Source: Cepaea nemoralis
Taxonomy: Eukaryota > Mollusca > Gastropoda > Stylommatophora > Helicidae
DNA: 64,000 nt
Assembly: GCA_014155875.1 (NCBI GenBank)
Contig: JACEFZ010003441.1
Location: forward strand, 30,001 to 94,000
Reading direction: 5' to 3'
The notes below the pieces were generated by a model that searched no databases, was not told where the DNA came from, and saw only the letters and a list, made by a program, of their open reading frames with translations. Position 1 is the first letter of the stretch. The number at the start of each line of letters is the position of its first letter. This document shows positions 1-11,469 of the stretch, one piece after another. The translations under genes and the position numbers were made by a program.

Positions 1-340
1 TAACGCATATGCCTGTAGATAACTGCAAATAACCATTTTATAAAGCTTTGATAAAAATGCAACATTTATATATAAAATATATAGCAATGCTACTAAATGT
101 TATGTCCCTTGATTTAACTTTTCTTAAGTTAAGTCCCCTCGCTATTTATTAATTATAATGTAAATTTAAAAATTAAAATTCATTACGTAAATAACTGTTT
201 GTATACTAACAAACTACTCCAGTTGGCTGCACGGGAATTAGAAGAACACATTTTAGAAAATTTCATCTCAATCGGATATACCGTTCGCGAACGCATAAAG
301 AACATACGGCCATACATTGTCTTTTATATATATAGATATT
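1..340 (-). mobile_element. Helentron/HINE 5' part (fragment)
   Basis: Read on the minus strand from about 340 downwards, this matches the left part of the HINE at 38917-40458. It opens with a short TA-rich run, then a TTCGCGAACGG motif followed by a CCGATTGAGATGAAATTTTC motif. Scattered matches continue through GGGGAC and CATAACATTT blocks to a GGCATATG motif near the window start. CGATTGAGATGAAATTT-type leaders are widespread in non-autonomous Helentrons of invertebrates. The 3' end would lie outside the window. Confidence 0.7.
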
Positions 341-981
341 CCTCTGTCATCAAGAAGCTATGGCTCTGTATGAGCTCGCAGTACCGTAAGTATTTCATTG
401 TCATCGTGTTCAACCAAATTTTCTTCAATCCCAGTTTTAATGTGTCATTTCTTTCTTCTTCGTTTTTCTGCTGTTCATGTATGAAAACACATTTTAAAAG
501 CTTCATTGTCACCTTTAAATTGTGTATTTATTGTTCATGGTTATGCACCGTGCAATAATGAATGGTTAACACAGCACCCGATCACTCTGAATTTTAATTT
601 GTACCTGAATAATTAACTTAGTTATGAGAAAATGTTTCATATTTGGAATGCTACTTCTGCATTTTTTATTCCTGTTTTCTTATTTATGCATTGCATCTTC
701 GCTTATTTATCATAAAAACTCCTAAATAAGGTAAGTAATGCCTTATTATAGTGTCTGATCATAGTACGCTTCGTCCTGTCTTTGTTGATAGTTAATTATT
801 TGTGTTTTCTTAAATTTATGGCTTGTCTATTCTCCTTGCTAAGCTTCTTTTTTTTTAAATGTGTAATTGATTTACATATTTTAAAATTAAATCCTTTGTT
901 TCATGCAACAACAAATATCGCCTGCGTATTTTATGTTGTTGTTGATATAAATTTTAATTTATTAATTTTTTTTCCAAGTCT
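341..981. other. AT-rich stretch, nothing recognised
   Basis: No domain, RNA gene or element end could be recognised. Short open stretches exist on both strands (for example about 60 codons on the minus strand at 324-512), but their composition is that of random AT-rich sequence. Confidence 0.5.
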
Positions 982-2136
982 GGGTTTGTAGAAGGAAAGG
1001 GTACAGTAAATGCTGTGTATATGCTGCGAACAGTTATTGAACGTGCTATAGAAGTAAACAAGGATATTCATCTTTGCTTTATTGACCAAACAAAGGCTTT
1101 TGATAGAGTTATACATGTCAACATGATGGATATGCTTGCAGATCTACAAATTGATGGGAAAGACATTAGACTTATAAAAAACATATATTGGAAACAACAA
1201 GCTGCCATTAGGATTGATAATGAAGTGGGACAGTATCAGCCTATTAAGAGAGGTGTTAGGCAGGGATGTGTAATGCCTCCAGAACTTGTTTCCCTATACA
1301 GTGAAAATATTTTCAGAAATGTAGAAGATATAAATGGAATCAGCATTGGAGGACGAAACATCAATAACATTAGATATGGAGATGATACAGTATTTATTGC
1401 AAAAAATGAGCAGGATCTGCAACAATGAGTAGATGTGGTTGTTGCACACAGTGAACAACTAGGGTTAGAATTAAATTGTAAGAAGACACGTATTATGGCC
1501 GTCATTAGGACGAAGGAAATACCACAATGTAAATGGGAATATTTTTAAACAAGTGAATCGGTACAATTATCTCGGAACAGTCATAACATCTGATGGGAGA
1601 TGCCTTGAAGAGATTAGAACAAGACATGGCGAAAGTAGCCTTTAGCAAGATGAAAAACATTCTGACCAATAAAAAGATGTCAATTGAAACGAGAAAAAGA
1701 GTGTTGAGGGGATACATAGAGCCTGTTATTTTTTATGGATGTGAAGCGTGGACAATTAGCAGTCAAGCTGAAAAACATCTGATGGCTGCAGAAATGTGGT
1801 TTCTGAGGAAAATGCAAAGAATACCATGAACAGACAAAAAAATAACAATGATCAAGTACTACTGGAGACAAATGAAAATTGTAAATTGATTAAAGAAATT
1901 AGACGTAGACAGTCAAACTGTTTTGGGCATGTTATGAGAAGAAATGGATTGGAGAACTTGGTGACAACTGGCAAGATCGAAGGGAGCAGACCAAGAGGAA
2001 GACCGAGAGGAAAATACTTGGATGGCTTGGTCACATGGCTTGGACGAGACAGGAACACTGAGCTGATTCACGACTCTGGTGATCGAGTGAAATGGCGACG
2101 AAATGACCGCCCACGCTTTCCGGCATGGCACATGAT
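982..2136 (+). pseudogene. LINE-A (RTE-like) reverse transcriptase, 5'-truncated and broken
   Basis: Homology starts at GFVEGKGT (from 982). It continues through the RT core: FIDQTKAFDRV (motif A, catalytic Asp), IKRGVRQGCVMPPELVSLYS (motif B) and a motif C reading YGDD instead of the usual YADD. A stop at 1426 and frame changes near 1540-1600 and 1790 break the reading. The C-terminal part follows with GCEAWTISSQAEKHL, FGHVMRRNGLENLVTTGKIEG and an RPRGRPRGK box, ending at GGCATGGCACATGATTT. The endonuclease half is missing, which is typical 5' truncation. I use the FGHVMRRNGLENLVTTGKIEG signature to group the other LINE-A fragments in this window. Confidence 0.88.
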
Positions 2137-2137
2137 T

Positions 2138-2180
<43 letters not shown>

Positions 2181-2188
2181 TACAAAAT

Positions 2189-2226
<38 letters not shown>

Positions 2227-2250
2227 TCACTCACTCACACACACGCGAGC
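2138..2250. repeat. (TA)n then (CA)n and (CTCA)n microsatellites
   Basis: About 40 bp of TA dinucleotides (2140-2179) are followed by CA dinucleotides (about 2190-2222) that grade into ACTC repeats. They directly follow the 3' end of the LINE-A fragment. Confidence 0.95.
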
Positions 2251-2705
2251 ACACATATATACGCTGTCAGTCATGAGCTGTTTTCTATGGACTCATGTAC
2301 TTTGGTTAATCAACACAGCACTGGTGCAATCAGTCAATGTACGGTGGAGGAGTTGTTAAGTAGGTGATCGCAACATCCATTATTGTCCTAAGTGCGAGGA
2401 AGATAGTCTTCACTAATCATCAATAACTTATTTTGTGACATTATACCTTACCTCTCCATGCCGTTGTCTCGATTGATGATTCCATTGCATCTTTGCATAT
2501 GGTGTCAAATCAGTGTTTTCTATTTGCACAATTCTAGTAATTCTTTATCTGTTTGTGTATATTAAGTATTCTAAAGTATTTTTCTTATCGACATTTTGTA
2601 TTCTGTCATTCAAACGTTAGTCTTTGTCGTTTCGATAATGAATAGTATTGTTAGCTGCGAGCACACTTATTGTTAAGACGTTATTATTCTTCATTAATTG
2701 TTTTG
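2251..2705. other. No recognised feature
   Basis: AT-rich sequence with no convincing reading frame and no match to repeats elsewhere in the window that I could see. Confidence 0.5.
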
Positions 2706-2865
2706 TCATAATTCATCATTAGCATCGTCATCATCATCACCATCATCACCATCATCATCATAATCACCATCATTATCATCACCACCATCATCATCATCAT
2801 ATCATCATCAAGTGCCTTGCCAGCTGGCGTGTGCTTTCATGTCTCTCCACGTATCTTGGTCTGGT
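2706..2865 (-). mobile_element. LINE 3' end with (TGA)n tail
   Basis: A CAT/CAC trinucleotide run (2712-2810) is followed by AAGTGCCTTGCCAGCTGGCG and a CATGTCTCTCC motif. On the minus strand this is a LINE 3' end followed by its (TGATGA)n tail. The same arrangement occurs at 45881-45950, where the CAT run precedes GTGCCTTTTCGGCTGGCG and CATGCCTCTCC. Confidence 0.65.
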
Positions 2866-3995
2866 ATGGTTTGGGGCTGCTGACAGTATCAAAGAACCAG
2901 CTTGAAAGGTTGGAGCGCATACAGAATGCTGCCATGCGGTTAATCCTGGGGTGCACAAAGGACACACCAATTATATGCATGAGGCATATCCTGGCGCTAC
3001 CAACAATGACGGATAGGCATAGGGTCCTTCAGGCCAAATGGTACCTGAGAGTTGCCGCAAACAGGGATCACCCGCTGCATGCAGCAATGGATATGGTTAA
3101 GGATCATAGACTAAGACGAGGCAGGTCCTGGATGGCACAGGCAGAACTTTCTATAAGTCAGATGTGTGATCTAGAGACCATCAATCGTGAAAGAGAGTGG
3201 GTGGAAGTTCCGGAAGACATGGCGGACTGGCACAATGTAAAAATAACACTGGATCGTGATTGCAGAGATTGGGCAGTGGGCCGCACTGAGTTTGAAGTGC
3301 AACAGCTGATCCAGAGCACCACACATCAAGGTGACATAGTCATCTACACCGAAAGATCACTGGTGAGAAACAGACGTGGTGGCTGGGGCTTTATTGCAAA
3401 GGCTAATGGGCGAGTCTTAAAAAAAGGAGAGTCTGGCATATGAGACTACGACCTCCAGCATGAGAGTGGAGGCAGTAACAGCGGCATTCCGCTGGCTAGA
3501 GGAGACACTGCAACACACGTTGTATTCATTACGGATTCAAAGAGTATGCTTAGCAAGGTGGAGAAAGGAATGTTTCGTGTGGAATGGCTCTCGTCGCTTC
3601 AGAAGTCACATATCGTGAGAATTGTATGGATATTTTTCCCTGACCATGCGGGTGTACGAGGGAATGAACAGGCTGATAGGCTGGAAGGGAGGGCACCTCT
3701 TGGTGGTATTTTGCTTATGGACAAGGGGGAGGTGGTCGTTCGCTTGTGGGACCAGGTGGAGAAGGCGGAGGAACAGATTGAGAACCCATGTGTGGAAAGA
3801 ATGAGATTGCGGGGGATCGGTAGGGGTTCTGGAAGAATCTCAAAACTGAGAGGGAAGACTATGAGAACTTTTAACCAGATAGTGGTGGGAACGATTAGTA
3901 GTATGAATCTTCGCTGGCTGTTGAACGAGGGGAAGGAGCAAGTATGGGAATGTCCTGAGTGCAGTGTATCGCAAAGGAACATGGACTGGCCAATA
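2866..3995 (+). pseudogene. LINE-B (I/Nimb-like) ORF2: RT tail and RNase H, broken
   Basis: The first open segment (to 3441) carries QLERLERIQNAAMRLILGCT and a LRRGRSWMAQAE block, both shared with the better copy at 14848-16877. RNase H follows. Its first motif reads VIYTERSL where the family has YTDGS, so a catalytic residue is changed. A stop and frame shifts follow near 3440-3545. The last RNase H motif (DHAGVRGNEQADRL) keeps its His and Asp. The end (SSMNLRWLLNEGKEQVWECP) matches LINE-B tails at 6229-6345 and 41100-41190. RNase H downstream of RT is the I-superfamily arrangement. It abuts a Penelope-like fragment. Confidence 0.85.
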
Positions 3996-4004
3996 CCTAA
4001 ATTT

Positions 4005-4885
4005 TCAGAGCTTCACACCTGTCCAGCACAAACGGGGCTTAGTACGGACCCTGTTTGACCGTGCTAGAAAGATATGCACCCAGGGCACACTGACAGGGGA
4101 ACTTGAATCTCTGAAGAATGTCTTAGACCTGAATGGGTACTCTACAGGATTTATAAAGCGCCACTGCCAACAGCCCAAACCAAAACCAGACAACTACAGT
4201 CCCTAAACTCAAGGTATTCATCCAGCTAACCTTTCGAGGGGATGACGTAATGCAACGTCTACAAGACCGGCTTACTACAGCAGTAGGCCGAACATTCTGT
4301 GCTGCATCTCCAGTCATTAGATATAAAACCGTACCGATTCCTACACCAGCAGTCAAAGAGCCTGTTCCTCTGTACGCCACAAACAATTGTATTTACCAAT
4401 TCACATGTAGATGCCAGGCCTTCTACATTGGTAGAACAGAGAGACAGCTTAACAAACGAGTGTCAGAACACATACCTCAATGGGTCAACAAGATACAACA
4501 TACAGGAGATGCTAGCCTCGTGGGGCCGACACACCGGAAGCTCCCGGCGTCTTCAATTGGTAGGCATATTATCGAAAGCGGCCATGTGGTTGACAGAGAC
4601 ACTGCCTTTCGCGTGTTGTTTAACACACAAAATACTCGCTTGTTAAAATTTGCAGAAGCAATTATGATCAATCAACGCAAGCCAGAATTGTGCAAACAGA
4701 AAGACATGTTAGTCAGCTTAAAATTACCGTGGTAGATAATTGACATTACTGTGCGAATATGTGTATATTTCAACTTGAAGGATTTATCTAGTTAATTCAC
4801 GTAAGTTGTGTGATTTCTGCAGTATGTACCTGACGAGATGCAGCGAAATATGCCAGGCAATAAATCGTGCAATCTATTGTTTGTG
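4005..4885 (+). pseudogene. Penelope-like element: RT thumb and GIY-YIG endonuclease (fragment)
   Basis: The frame around 4020-4150 reads HKRGLVRTLFDRARKICT and LNGYSTGFIKRHC, the end of a Penelope-type RT. A stop at 4204 is followed by a linker and a 161-residue open frame (4250-4735). That frame carries NCIYQFTCRC, FYIGRTERQLNKRVSEH and a SSIGRHIIESGHVVD block, then an EAIMINQRKPELCKQ tail ending in LPW. This is the GIY-YIG nuclease domain of EN-positive Penelope-like elements, with the first motif modified to IYQF. Sequence after the stop (about 4818-4885, CTGACGAGATGCAG then AATCGTGCAAT) recurs at 53305-53375, so it belongs to the element's 3' UTR. The RT core is absent. Confidence 0.87.
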
Positions 4886-5657
4886 TCTTCGTTATTCAAA
4901 TACTTTGTTTAAATTGTCATATATCAATATATTACTTTTCTAAAACTCCTTCTTTCCTGACCTTTAATTATCATTACACTATGATTGTGATCTGAGTGAC
5001 TAGGTAAAACATGATTTAATTTACCAATACTAGTGTGGTACCGGCTCAGTTAGCTTACTATTTAGCAAGCAACGTCACAGTAGTTCTTAATAATCTTAGA
5101 TATATGAATCTTTCATAGCTGACGTTTGTGCTAATTCTATCTGTGTGGTACCGTAAACTACAACAGAGACAGCGGACCAAATTACTCGACACGTCGATTC
5201 TTCAGTATCTGTAATTACACATCGATATCAGTCTTATTTGTAGCTATCTATAGCATCTGATTAAATTGTCTGAATTATTCATGAACCATACACGACTCGT
5301 GATGTCATAACGTTATACCGAAAAACGCTGAGTGTCTCTTTAGCTGAAGCAGAGGAAATGTAAAAGATTATTCCATTTGTACATGTAATAACATTGCATT
5401 ATTCACTCATGGCTGTGGAATAGCTTGTTTTATATAATGATCATTTGAATTTTGGTAAATTGTTGCCTACTTGTGTCTGTTTTAACTTGTAATTAGAGCC
5501 ACGTTGACTTGTACTGCTTCCGACCACTAACTGTGTTAAGAACTTTTGAGCCTTTTTTTTTAAACCATTGTCAGTCTTAAATAAAGAATACTGAAAATAA
5601 CGTTAAGTTAAATTGCAAGATTGCATTTACACCATGATATATAATATAAATTAAAAT
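4886..5657. other. AT-rich stretch, nothing recognised
   Basis: No reading frame above about 60 codons, no RNA gene signature and no element end seen. It may be the remains of the same insertion layer as the flanking Penelope fragment. Confidence 0.45.
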
Positions 5658-5760
5658 GGATAAACACATTTAAGAAGTTGTATTGCTACTCAAACGAGCT
5701 ATAAGAAAACGGATAAACACATTTAAGAAGTTGTATCGGTACTCAAACGAGCTATAAGAA
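5658..5760 (+). repeat. 53-bp tandem duplication
   Basis: Two adjacent copies start with GGATAAACACATTTAAGAAG at 5658 and 5711 and end with CAAACGAGCTATAAGAA. They differ at about two positions. Confidence 0.93.
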
Positions 5761-5769
5761 ATAAAATAA

Positions 5770-6215
5770 CATGCTGAAGTTTTACGACTTACTGATTTGC
5801 AAAGACAAAAAGAAATGTGTATGACACTCGACTAAAAACAAACCGCTTCTTCTTTCTGAACGTGATGTCTTTCTTCACTGTCCTAAAGATCCAGTGTTTT
5901 TTTTTCCCCTTGTTGTTGTTGTTTTGTTTTTTTTTCAAATTCCCATACGGATGACAATAAGATTATCTTATATATGTTGTCTTGTATTGGCAAGTGTACA
6001 CGTGTGACTGCTGTCTTCTGTAACTTTCTGTTTTCTTCTGGCTGATTTCTTGTGTAGATATATTGTAGATATATCTGTTTCTTCTTAAACATATTTGCTT
6101 TCTTCTGTGACTGCAGATATCACTTGTGAAACGTAACTGTTTCCACGGTATAAAAAACATAATATGTACAATTAAGCACATTTGCATCATTACATATTTC
6201 AAATGAGCTTAGTGG
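5770..6215. repeat. Dispersed AT-rich repeat, unclassified
   Basis: The segment around 5815-5885 (ACACTCGACTAAAA, then TTCTTCTTTCTGAACG and GATGTCTTTCTTCACTGTCC) aligns with 17440-17520 (ATCCTCGACTAAAA, CTTCTTTATCCTGAATG, GATGTTTCTTAACAGTCC). A later block ending TGAAACGT.A.TGT.. also matches near 17625. No coding content or element ends were recognised, so the family is unnamed. Confidence 0.5.
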
Positions 6216-6228
6216 AAAGGCGAGACGC

Positions 6229-6366
6229 ACATGTAATCAGATTGCTACTGGTACTATTGGGATTGGAACTCTTCGCTGGCTTCTGAGGATGGGGACGGAG
6301 CGCTTATGGGAATGCCCCGAATGCTGTGATGTCGGTTCCTAAATCAATCAATCAATCAATCAATGA
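6229..6366 (+). mobile_element. LINE-B 3' end with (AATC)n tail
   Basis: The sequence encodes a degraded GIGTLRWLLRMGTERLWECPE-type end shared with 3880-3965 and 41100-41190, then GTGATGTCGGTTCCTAAATC and about six AATC repeats. This is an extreme 5' truncation typical of LINE retrotransposition. Confidence 0.75.
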
Positions 6367-6479
6367 GCTTTATTTGCGATCATGTCGGTTTACAAGCCGA
6401 CTTATCTCCCTTTACGGTGGTTGCTATGAAACTAAAGCAATGAACCTTAATTATACTTAAGGTGAGATCCGGCATTATG

Positions 6480-9400
6480 ACTCTTTGTGACATAATGTCC
6501 CCAGTTGGCGCCAGCTCGCAGACGATTAAAAATATCTTTTCTTGGAAAGACAAATTTCATGTGTGAGAGACTGGCCCTACCTTTTATGGTAATGAATGCC
6601 AGCACTCAGATAGAGGCAAGGAATGTGACCGTAGCTCAGAATAGCCTGGAATAGTTTGGTAAAACTTCCAGGCGGGACCAGACCTAGTCACTTGAGTCTG
6701 GAAGCTCCAACTATGTAGACGTGATTTTTTCCCGGGAGGGTGTAGCCCTTTTGTGGGGCCATTTTTCGCCTCTATGTTGCATTGGTAAGCATACATATGG
6801 TTTTTTGAATGATAAGATTGATGTTAAATATTTAATACAATCTTTGTTTGATATTAGAAGTCATACTACATGTCATGTATGTATTTTGGCGGAGTCTGCT
6901 ACGGCCCCGTTACTTCTGTAAGACAGCCAGCCTGAGATTTGAACGTCTATACCACTGTCCTATATTCCTATGCTTCCAATTCTTATCCAATTCTTATCAT
7001 GCTATGATCACGGCTTCATCTTCTTTTGAAGAGTTTGACGTCTCTGTAAATTCTGTACTGTGTCTGCAGAGTCAATCTATCTTCACTTTTGGTTCATCTC
7101 ATCTAGGGAGAACCTAGCTTTACCGGACTTTGGTAAAGTGTTCAGGTGTTACATAATGCCTTTGTTAAAGATTCAGTTACTGTACGCACCTATATATATT
7201 GTGTGTGTGAATCTTTACTTTATCTGTGTGCAGAATATGCCGGGGACGGAACATATATTTGGTGTGTATGACAGCCTGGGGACACAGATAAGACACCCCA
7301 TTGCTTTTGTCGGATTTGGTGGATCATGTATGTCATTGGCTCAATCATATTTATGAGAACGGTTCACATACCTACATACTCATGTTTACCTGCCGTAAAT
7401 CGTGCAGTGTGCTTGCCACAATAACCAGTACATTGGAGCCAATATTTCCACAACCTTCGATTTTAATCACACACCCCACCCCGTGCATGTTGTATAACAG
7501 ATTGATGTCCTCCCATATAGAGGAGTGTTTGTATGTGGGAGAATATATCTCCATTTGGTATCTGTGATGTCCTGTTCGGTGAGGTTGGTAGAGTGTTCAG
7601 ATTACCGCCCCACTTTCCCGCCAAATAAACCCATACGTTACAGGCGCACAGGTGATACCACCCATCATGATATGAGGTTTGTCCTCGGACTATATGTCTA
7701 ATTGTTGTCTCTGTGAGTCTTATGAACCTGCGTGATACGCTAGTATATTTATGACTTGTCATATTTTGATTTGCAGACATTTTGAGGCAGGCGGGGAACC
7801 TCTTGGCTTGATCTTATGCTGGATCAACGTATAGACCACTTTGGCTGTACACATTTGGGGCGATACTTTTGGATGAGAAGTCTTTCATGAGGGTTAATGG
7901 TTTAGCCCAGACGTCACTCAGTGCGGCCAGCCAGCCACATTATTTCCTAGAAAATCCCGAGGGGAACTAATCCCCTATTTTTATTCAGGCATCAGTGAGA
8001 AACTCCAGACGGAGTTTTCTCCTTTTTTGGGTTTGACATTCTAGTGACATGTATTGAAAAGCTTCCACTACTCATCCCTGGCGTCTGACGAGAGATGGCA
8101 TTAATTTTCTTCCTGTATTATCAGGGAGGTTATAGTCTGCAACAGCTTACGGACTGGAGGTTACTCTCGATGTGAAGAGTCATACTTAATGGAGTGAACT
8201 CCGAAATCAGTACGGATATTCCTGTGTTACAATGTCCCCACTGCGACATTGTGGATTCATCTTTTTCTTTCGACGAAGCATGTTACCCATTTATATTACG
8301 GGAAGCCGCATAACGATGTTCAGCCAGCGATGACACCAACGCATAGAGAGTTCTTCGTTCGCTGGAGACCCCAGCGACTTTGTTGAGAGTCTGTGCTTTA
8401 TTCTTCCAGAATGTTGGGAGAGGGGCTTCTTATTCTTCCTGGTGAATCAGGGAAGTTATAGATATGCCGAAGTCACAGATGGAATGGTACTTTCCTTCTG
8501 AGAGGTCATCATAATTTGAATTAAATATGAACCCAGCTACACTTCTCTGGTTTGTTTAAATGTCGTGCTGAGACATTTGAGACTTCGTCTTTTTCTCAAG
8601 ATTAAGCATGCAAGTCTTACCATTTACGGGAAATCGCCTAGAGAGAGTTCAACTAGGCTTCTGACCCATACTCAGGGAGAGTCCTTCCTTTACCAACAAC
8701 CCCAGTACGTCGTTGAGCATCCGTGCTACAACTTGTCCAAACTGATGGACATTTCTTTCAAGGGTTGAAATCCCTATTTTATGCAGACATTTTTATCCTC
8801 TCAAGACCAATGCCAGATCGAGTAATCCAGACATCAAGTCACACACCATCATCATTTTTATAGAAGGGACAATTGAAGGACAGTTCCTTTTGTTAGTCAA
8901 TTATGACTGTATCCTATCAACGTCTATAAGCCGTCTCCCCATTACAGTGTTCAGTATCCAGAGAACCTTGTTTTATCTCAGTGGCACAGTGTGGAGTTTG
9001 GTCAAATTAGGATGGGAGAGCCAGCTGTTTTAGCGGTAGAAGAGGAAGAGGAGTGGGGTAGAACAGTATAAGTGTCATCGTCGAACTGTTGGTGTGGGAG
9101 AATAAAGACAGTGTAGAGAAGCCCTGTGTGGAGTGAATCTACATTCTCCTGACTTTGAATAGTGGTGTCTGCACGAACTTAGTTATAATAAGGACACAAT
9201 CACCAGTCAGATATTTGATCTATGTTCTGGTTGGTTTTTTTCCGGGTGATCGACATCATGTAGGGGTAGGGAAGAGAAGAGGAGGAGGAGGTGTTAGATT
9301 AGAATTGAAGGCATTACTTGATAATGTATTTGTTTTGATTGATGTTTTGATAGATTGTAGTGGAGACGGAGTCTCGTATTTCCAGCTTATGAGAGTCTGG

Positions 9401-9835
9401 CAATAAACATATATGTTCGTCAGGAGAGTTTTTCATTGTCTACGTGACCAGTGTTACACTGTTTGTTGTCGTAAAGAAATGTGCTACTGTGTTTGTATAT
9501 GTGCAGAGAATCCAGTGGGAGGTCGACCAACACACAGTCTCAGCTATTTTATCCAAGGATAACAACTTGATAGAGATCTGTGGTTAAGTGGCCTATTCTC
9601 TGTTTTATTCTTCAGGAAGGTAGTTTACCTTGTAATGTGGGTGGAGTCTATTCGACCATCACCCCATTCTTCTTTCAAAAGAGCCACTAACTACTCTATT
9701 CCTGGAGTCTTTTAGGAAAGAAACTGTCTCGAATCAACTGCCTTTTTCGGCGAACCTGAGGGACCTAATGAATCATTTACCCTAGACACTATTTCAGTCC
9801 ATTTCATATGGTATTCTCATTTATTATCCCACACT
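6480..9835 (+). mobile_element. Stand-alone copy of the LTR element's 3' module, decayed
   Basis: This block aligns along its length, in reverse orientation, with 25213-28355 just inside the 3' LTR of the large gypsy element. Shared landmarks in order: GTGACATA.TGT..CCAGTTG, TAGTCACTTGAGTCTG, ACGTCTATACCACTGTCCTA, AATATGCCGGGGACGG, ATAATGTATTTGTTTTG and TCCCACAC at 9835, the exact counterpart of the LTR junction. Two protein-like stretches persist: CVNLYFICVQNMPG (near 7200-7240) and PPNKPIRYRRTGDTTHHDMR (near 7620-7680). They match CVNLYVICLMKMPG and a homologous tail in the other copy. No intact ORF remains. An AATAAA lies near 9404. No LTR was seen beside this copy. Confidence 0.72.
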
Positions 9836-9897
9836 CTTCAATGTAAAAATAAGGACAAAATGGAAATGATAAATCGTAAATATGTTTTCTAAGCTAG

Positions 9898-10036
9898 GGA
9901 AATCGCGTCGCGTTGGTTACTTACGGGGGTATGTGAGCCCGGTCGCTCATAAGCAATGGCAAACTACTTAGCGTAATCTTGCCAAGAAATAAGCAACATT
10001 GCGGTAAAATGCTGGCGTTGACAGCTATGTCCTGTA
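9898..10036 (+). mobile_element. SINE-1, 5'-truncated
   Basis: Contains the SINE-1 body: GTTACTTACGGGG, GGTCGCTCATAAGCAATGGC, AAACTACTTAGCGTAATCTT and GCTGGCGTTGACAGC.ATGTCCTGTA, then a short T run. The tRNA-like head is missing. It runs directly into an inverted copy. Confidence 0.85.
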
Positions 10037-10271
10037 GATTTTTTTTTTCGCATATCCCTTACAGGATCAGCATTTTTCAGCTGCTGTTGATGTACTATGC
10101 AAGATTACGCTCAGTAGTTTGCCTTTGCTTTCTGAGCTACCGGCTCACATACCCCGTAAGTTACCAACGTGGCGAGAACCGCTACCGATTCTCGCGCAGG
10201 TTACTGTTACTCACGAGAATATACGGGATTACGGAGAAAGACGTTAACTACTAGGCCAGGGAGACCGGGGT
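10037..10271 (-). mobile_element. SINE-1, tRNA-derived, near full length
   Basis: On the minus strand it starts with a GGTCTCCCTGG head and a CTAGTAGTTAAC box, corresponding to TGGCCGAGGGGTTAAC in other copies (A-box-like). The GCAAACTACTGAGCGTAATC body follows and it ends TGTAAGGGATATGCG plus a poly-A-like run. Together with the preceding plus-strand copy it forms an imperfect palindrome of about 370 bp. Confidence 0.86.
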
Positions 10272-11227
10272 CCTGTAAATACGATATGCAGAAAAAAACT
10301 AGGGAAAGGTTGCCATTTGCTAACATATATCGCTTCTTTCCATAAATATTAATTATTACCTAACCAGGGTAAATATATTATTTTTGTTTCTATAGTTTAT
10401 TCTATTTCATCTATTTGATATATTTTTAAATTATAATTTTTAAAATATCCCGAAGAGGGAACCTGCTGTGAGCTGGATGTGTTAGGCCAATTACAAATGG
10501 TAGACCAGAGTGCACAGAGGATAAGGCGGTCAGCCTTGCCCATCCGTAGCGAGCGATAAGCCCAGATACCGAATCATCGTTCGTCCGCTCTCATGCCGTT
10601 GTCAGTCTAATGTCCTAACGGTTCCCCCAAAGTACCCGCCATTTGATTTCTTTGTGTGATCAAAAGTACAGAAACATCAGCTCTCGAATAGTGATGTAGC
10701 CAATATCACGCGGTCGCCTTTATTTCTCAAAACATTTCATGTGCCCATTTTAGATTGTGTTAATCTTAACACACTGTCTGGTAACATGAATATCCAAACC
10801 AGTCAACTGATACAGTGGCTCTAAGTGACAGCGTACTGCTATGCTTGTTCCGCAAAAGGGCACACATCAATGGATTATCACTTTCTTTTTCTTTTAGCAA
10901 AATGACTATATACCACTCTGTCAACAAAATAAGCGTATAACCGTTTCTAGATACGCTTCGCCAGTATAGATGAATAGTCAACAATAACAATACACGTATA
11001 TACCTTGTTAGAATTAGTTGTGCAACTGGTGTTATCACTACAGATGGTGTGTCATGCCTTAATATGTTGGCAGTTTAAATAGCAGAGGCTGGGATGTTGG
11101 AACACAAGGCTGAAATGTTGCTTAGTCATTGGCGGAGTGACATTGTGGGTTTTCCAGTTGTGACGACATACTCCAGCTTTCCACTTCGCAAGGCATGACT
11201 AAAGAATGCGGACTGTCTTTTTTTATG
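10272..11227. other. No recognised feature
   Basis: AT-rich to mixed sequence. A GC-richer stretch at 10450-10640 has no tRNA fold or reading frame I can support. Confidence 0.5.
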
Positions 11228-11352
11228 ATAAGAGTCACCAGTATCCTTGTGAGTTAACCTCTTTCAAGATAAGAGTCACCAGTGTCCTTGTGAGTTAACC
11301 TCTTTCAAGATAAGAGTCACCAGTATCCTTGTGAGTTAACCTCTTTCAAGAT
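11228..11352 (+). repeat. 41-bp tandem repeat, three units
   Basis: Three near-identical units contain GATAAGAGTCACCAGTATCC then TTGTGAGTTAACCTCTTTCA. They differ at one position (TATCC or TGTCC). Confidence 0.93.
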
Positions 11353-11469
11353 ATATTCATAACTTTATTTTTCTATCCGTTCACTGGGTTCTCGTTATTC
11401 TATAAAACCGCATCTTCGCTGCTCCGACATAACTGCTCACTTTGTAAATTGTCCATGATTCGCTTCCCA

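Noticed and set aside
199..558. 119-codon plus-strand frame as a gene
   Set aside because: Its first half overlaps the HINE fragment on the opposite strand and the rest is low-complexity F/S/C-rich text from AT-rich DNA.
6480..6520. TGGCGCCAGCTCG as an LTR primer-binding site
   Set aside because: The other module copy has TTGCCCCAGTTTG at this position, no LTR precedes either copy there, and the orientation would be internal to the element.
10450..10640. tRNA or small RNA gene in a GC-richer stretch
   Set aside because: No cloverleaf, no B box and no terminator could be found.
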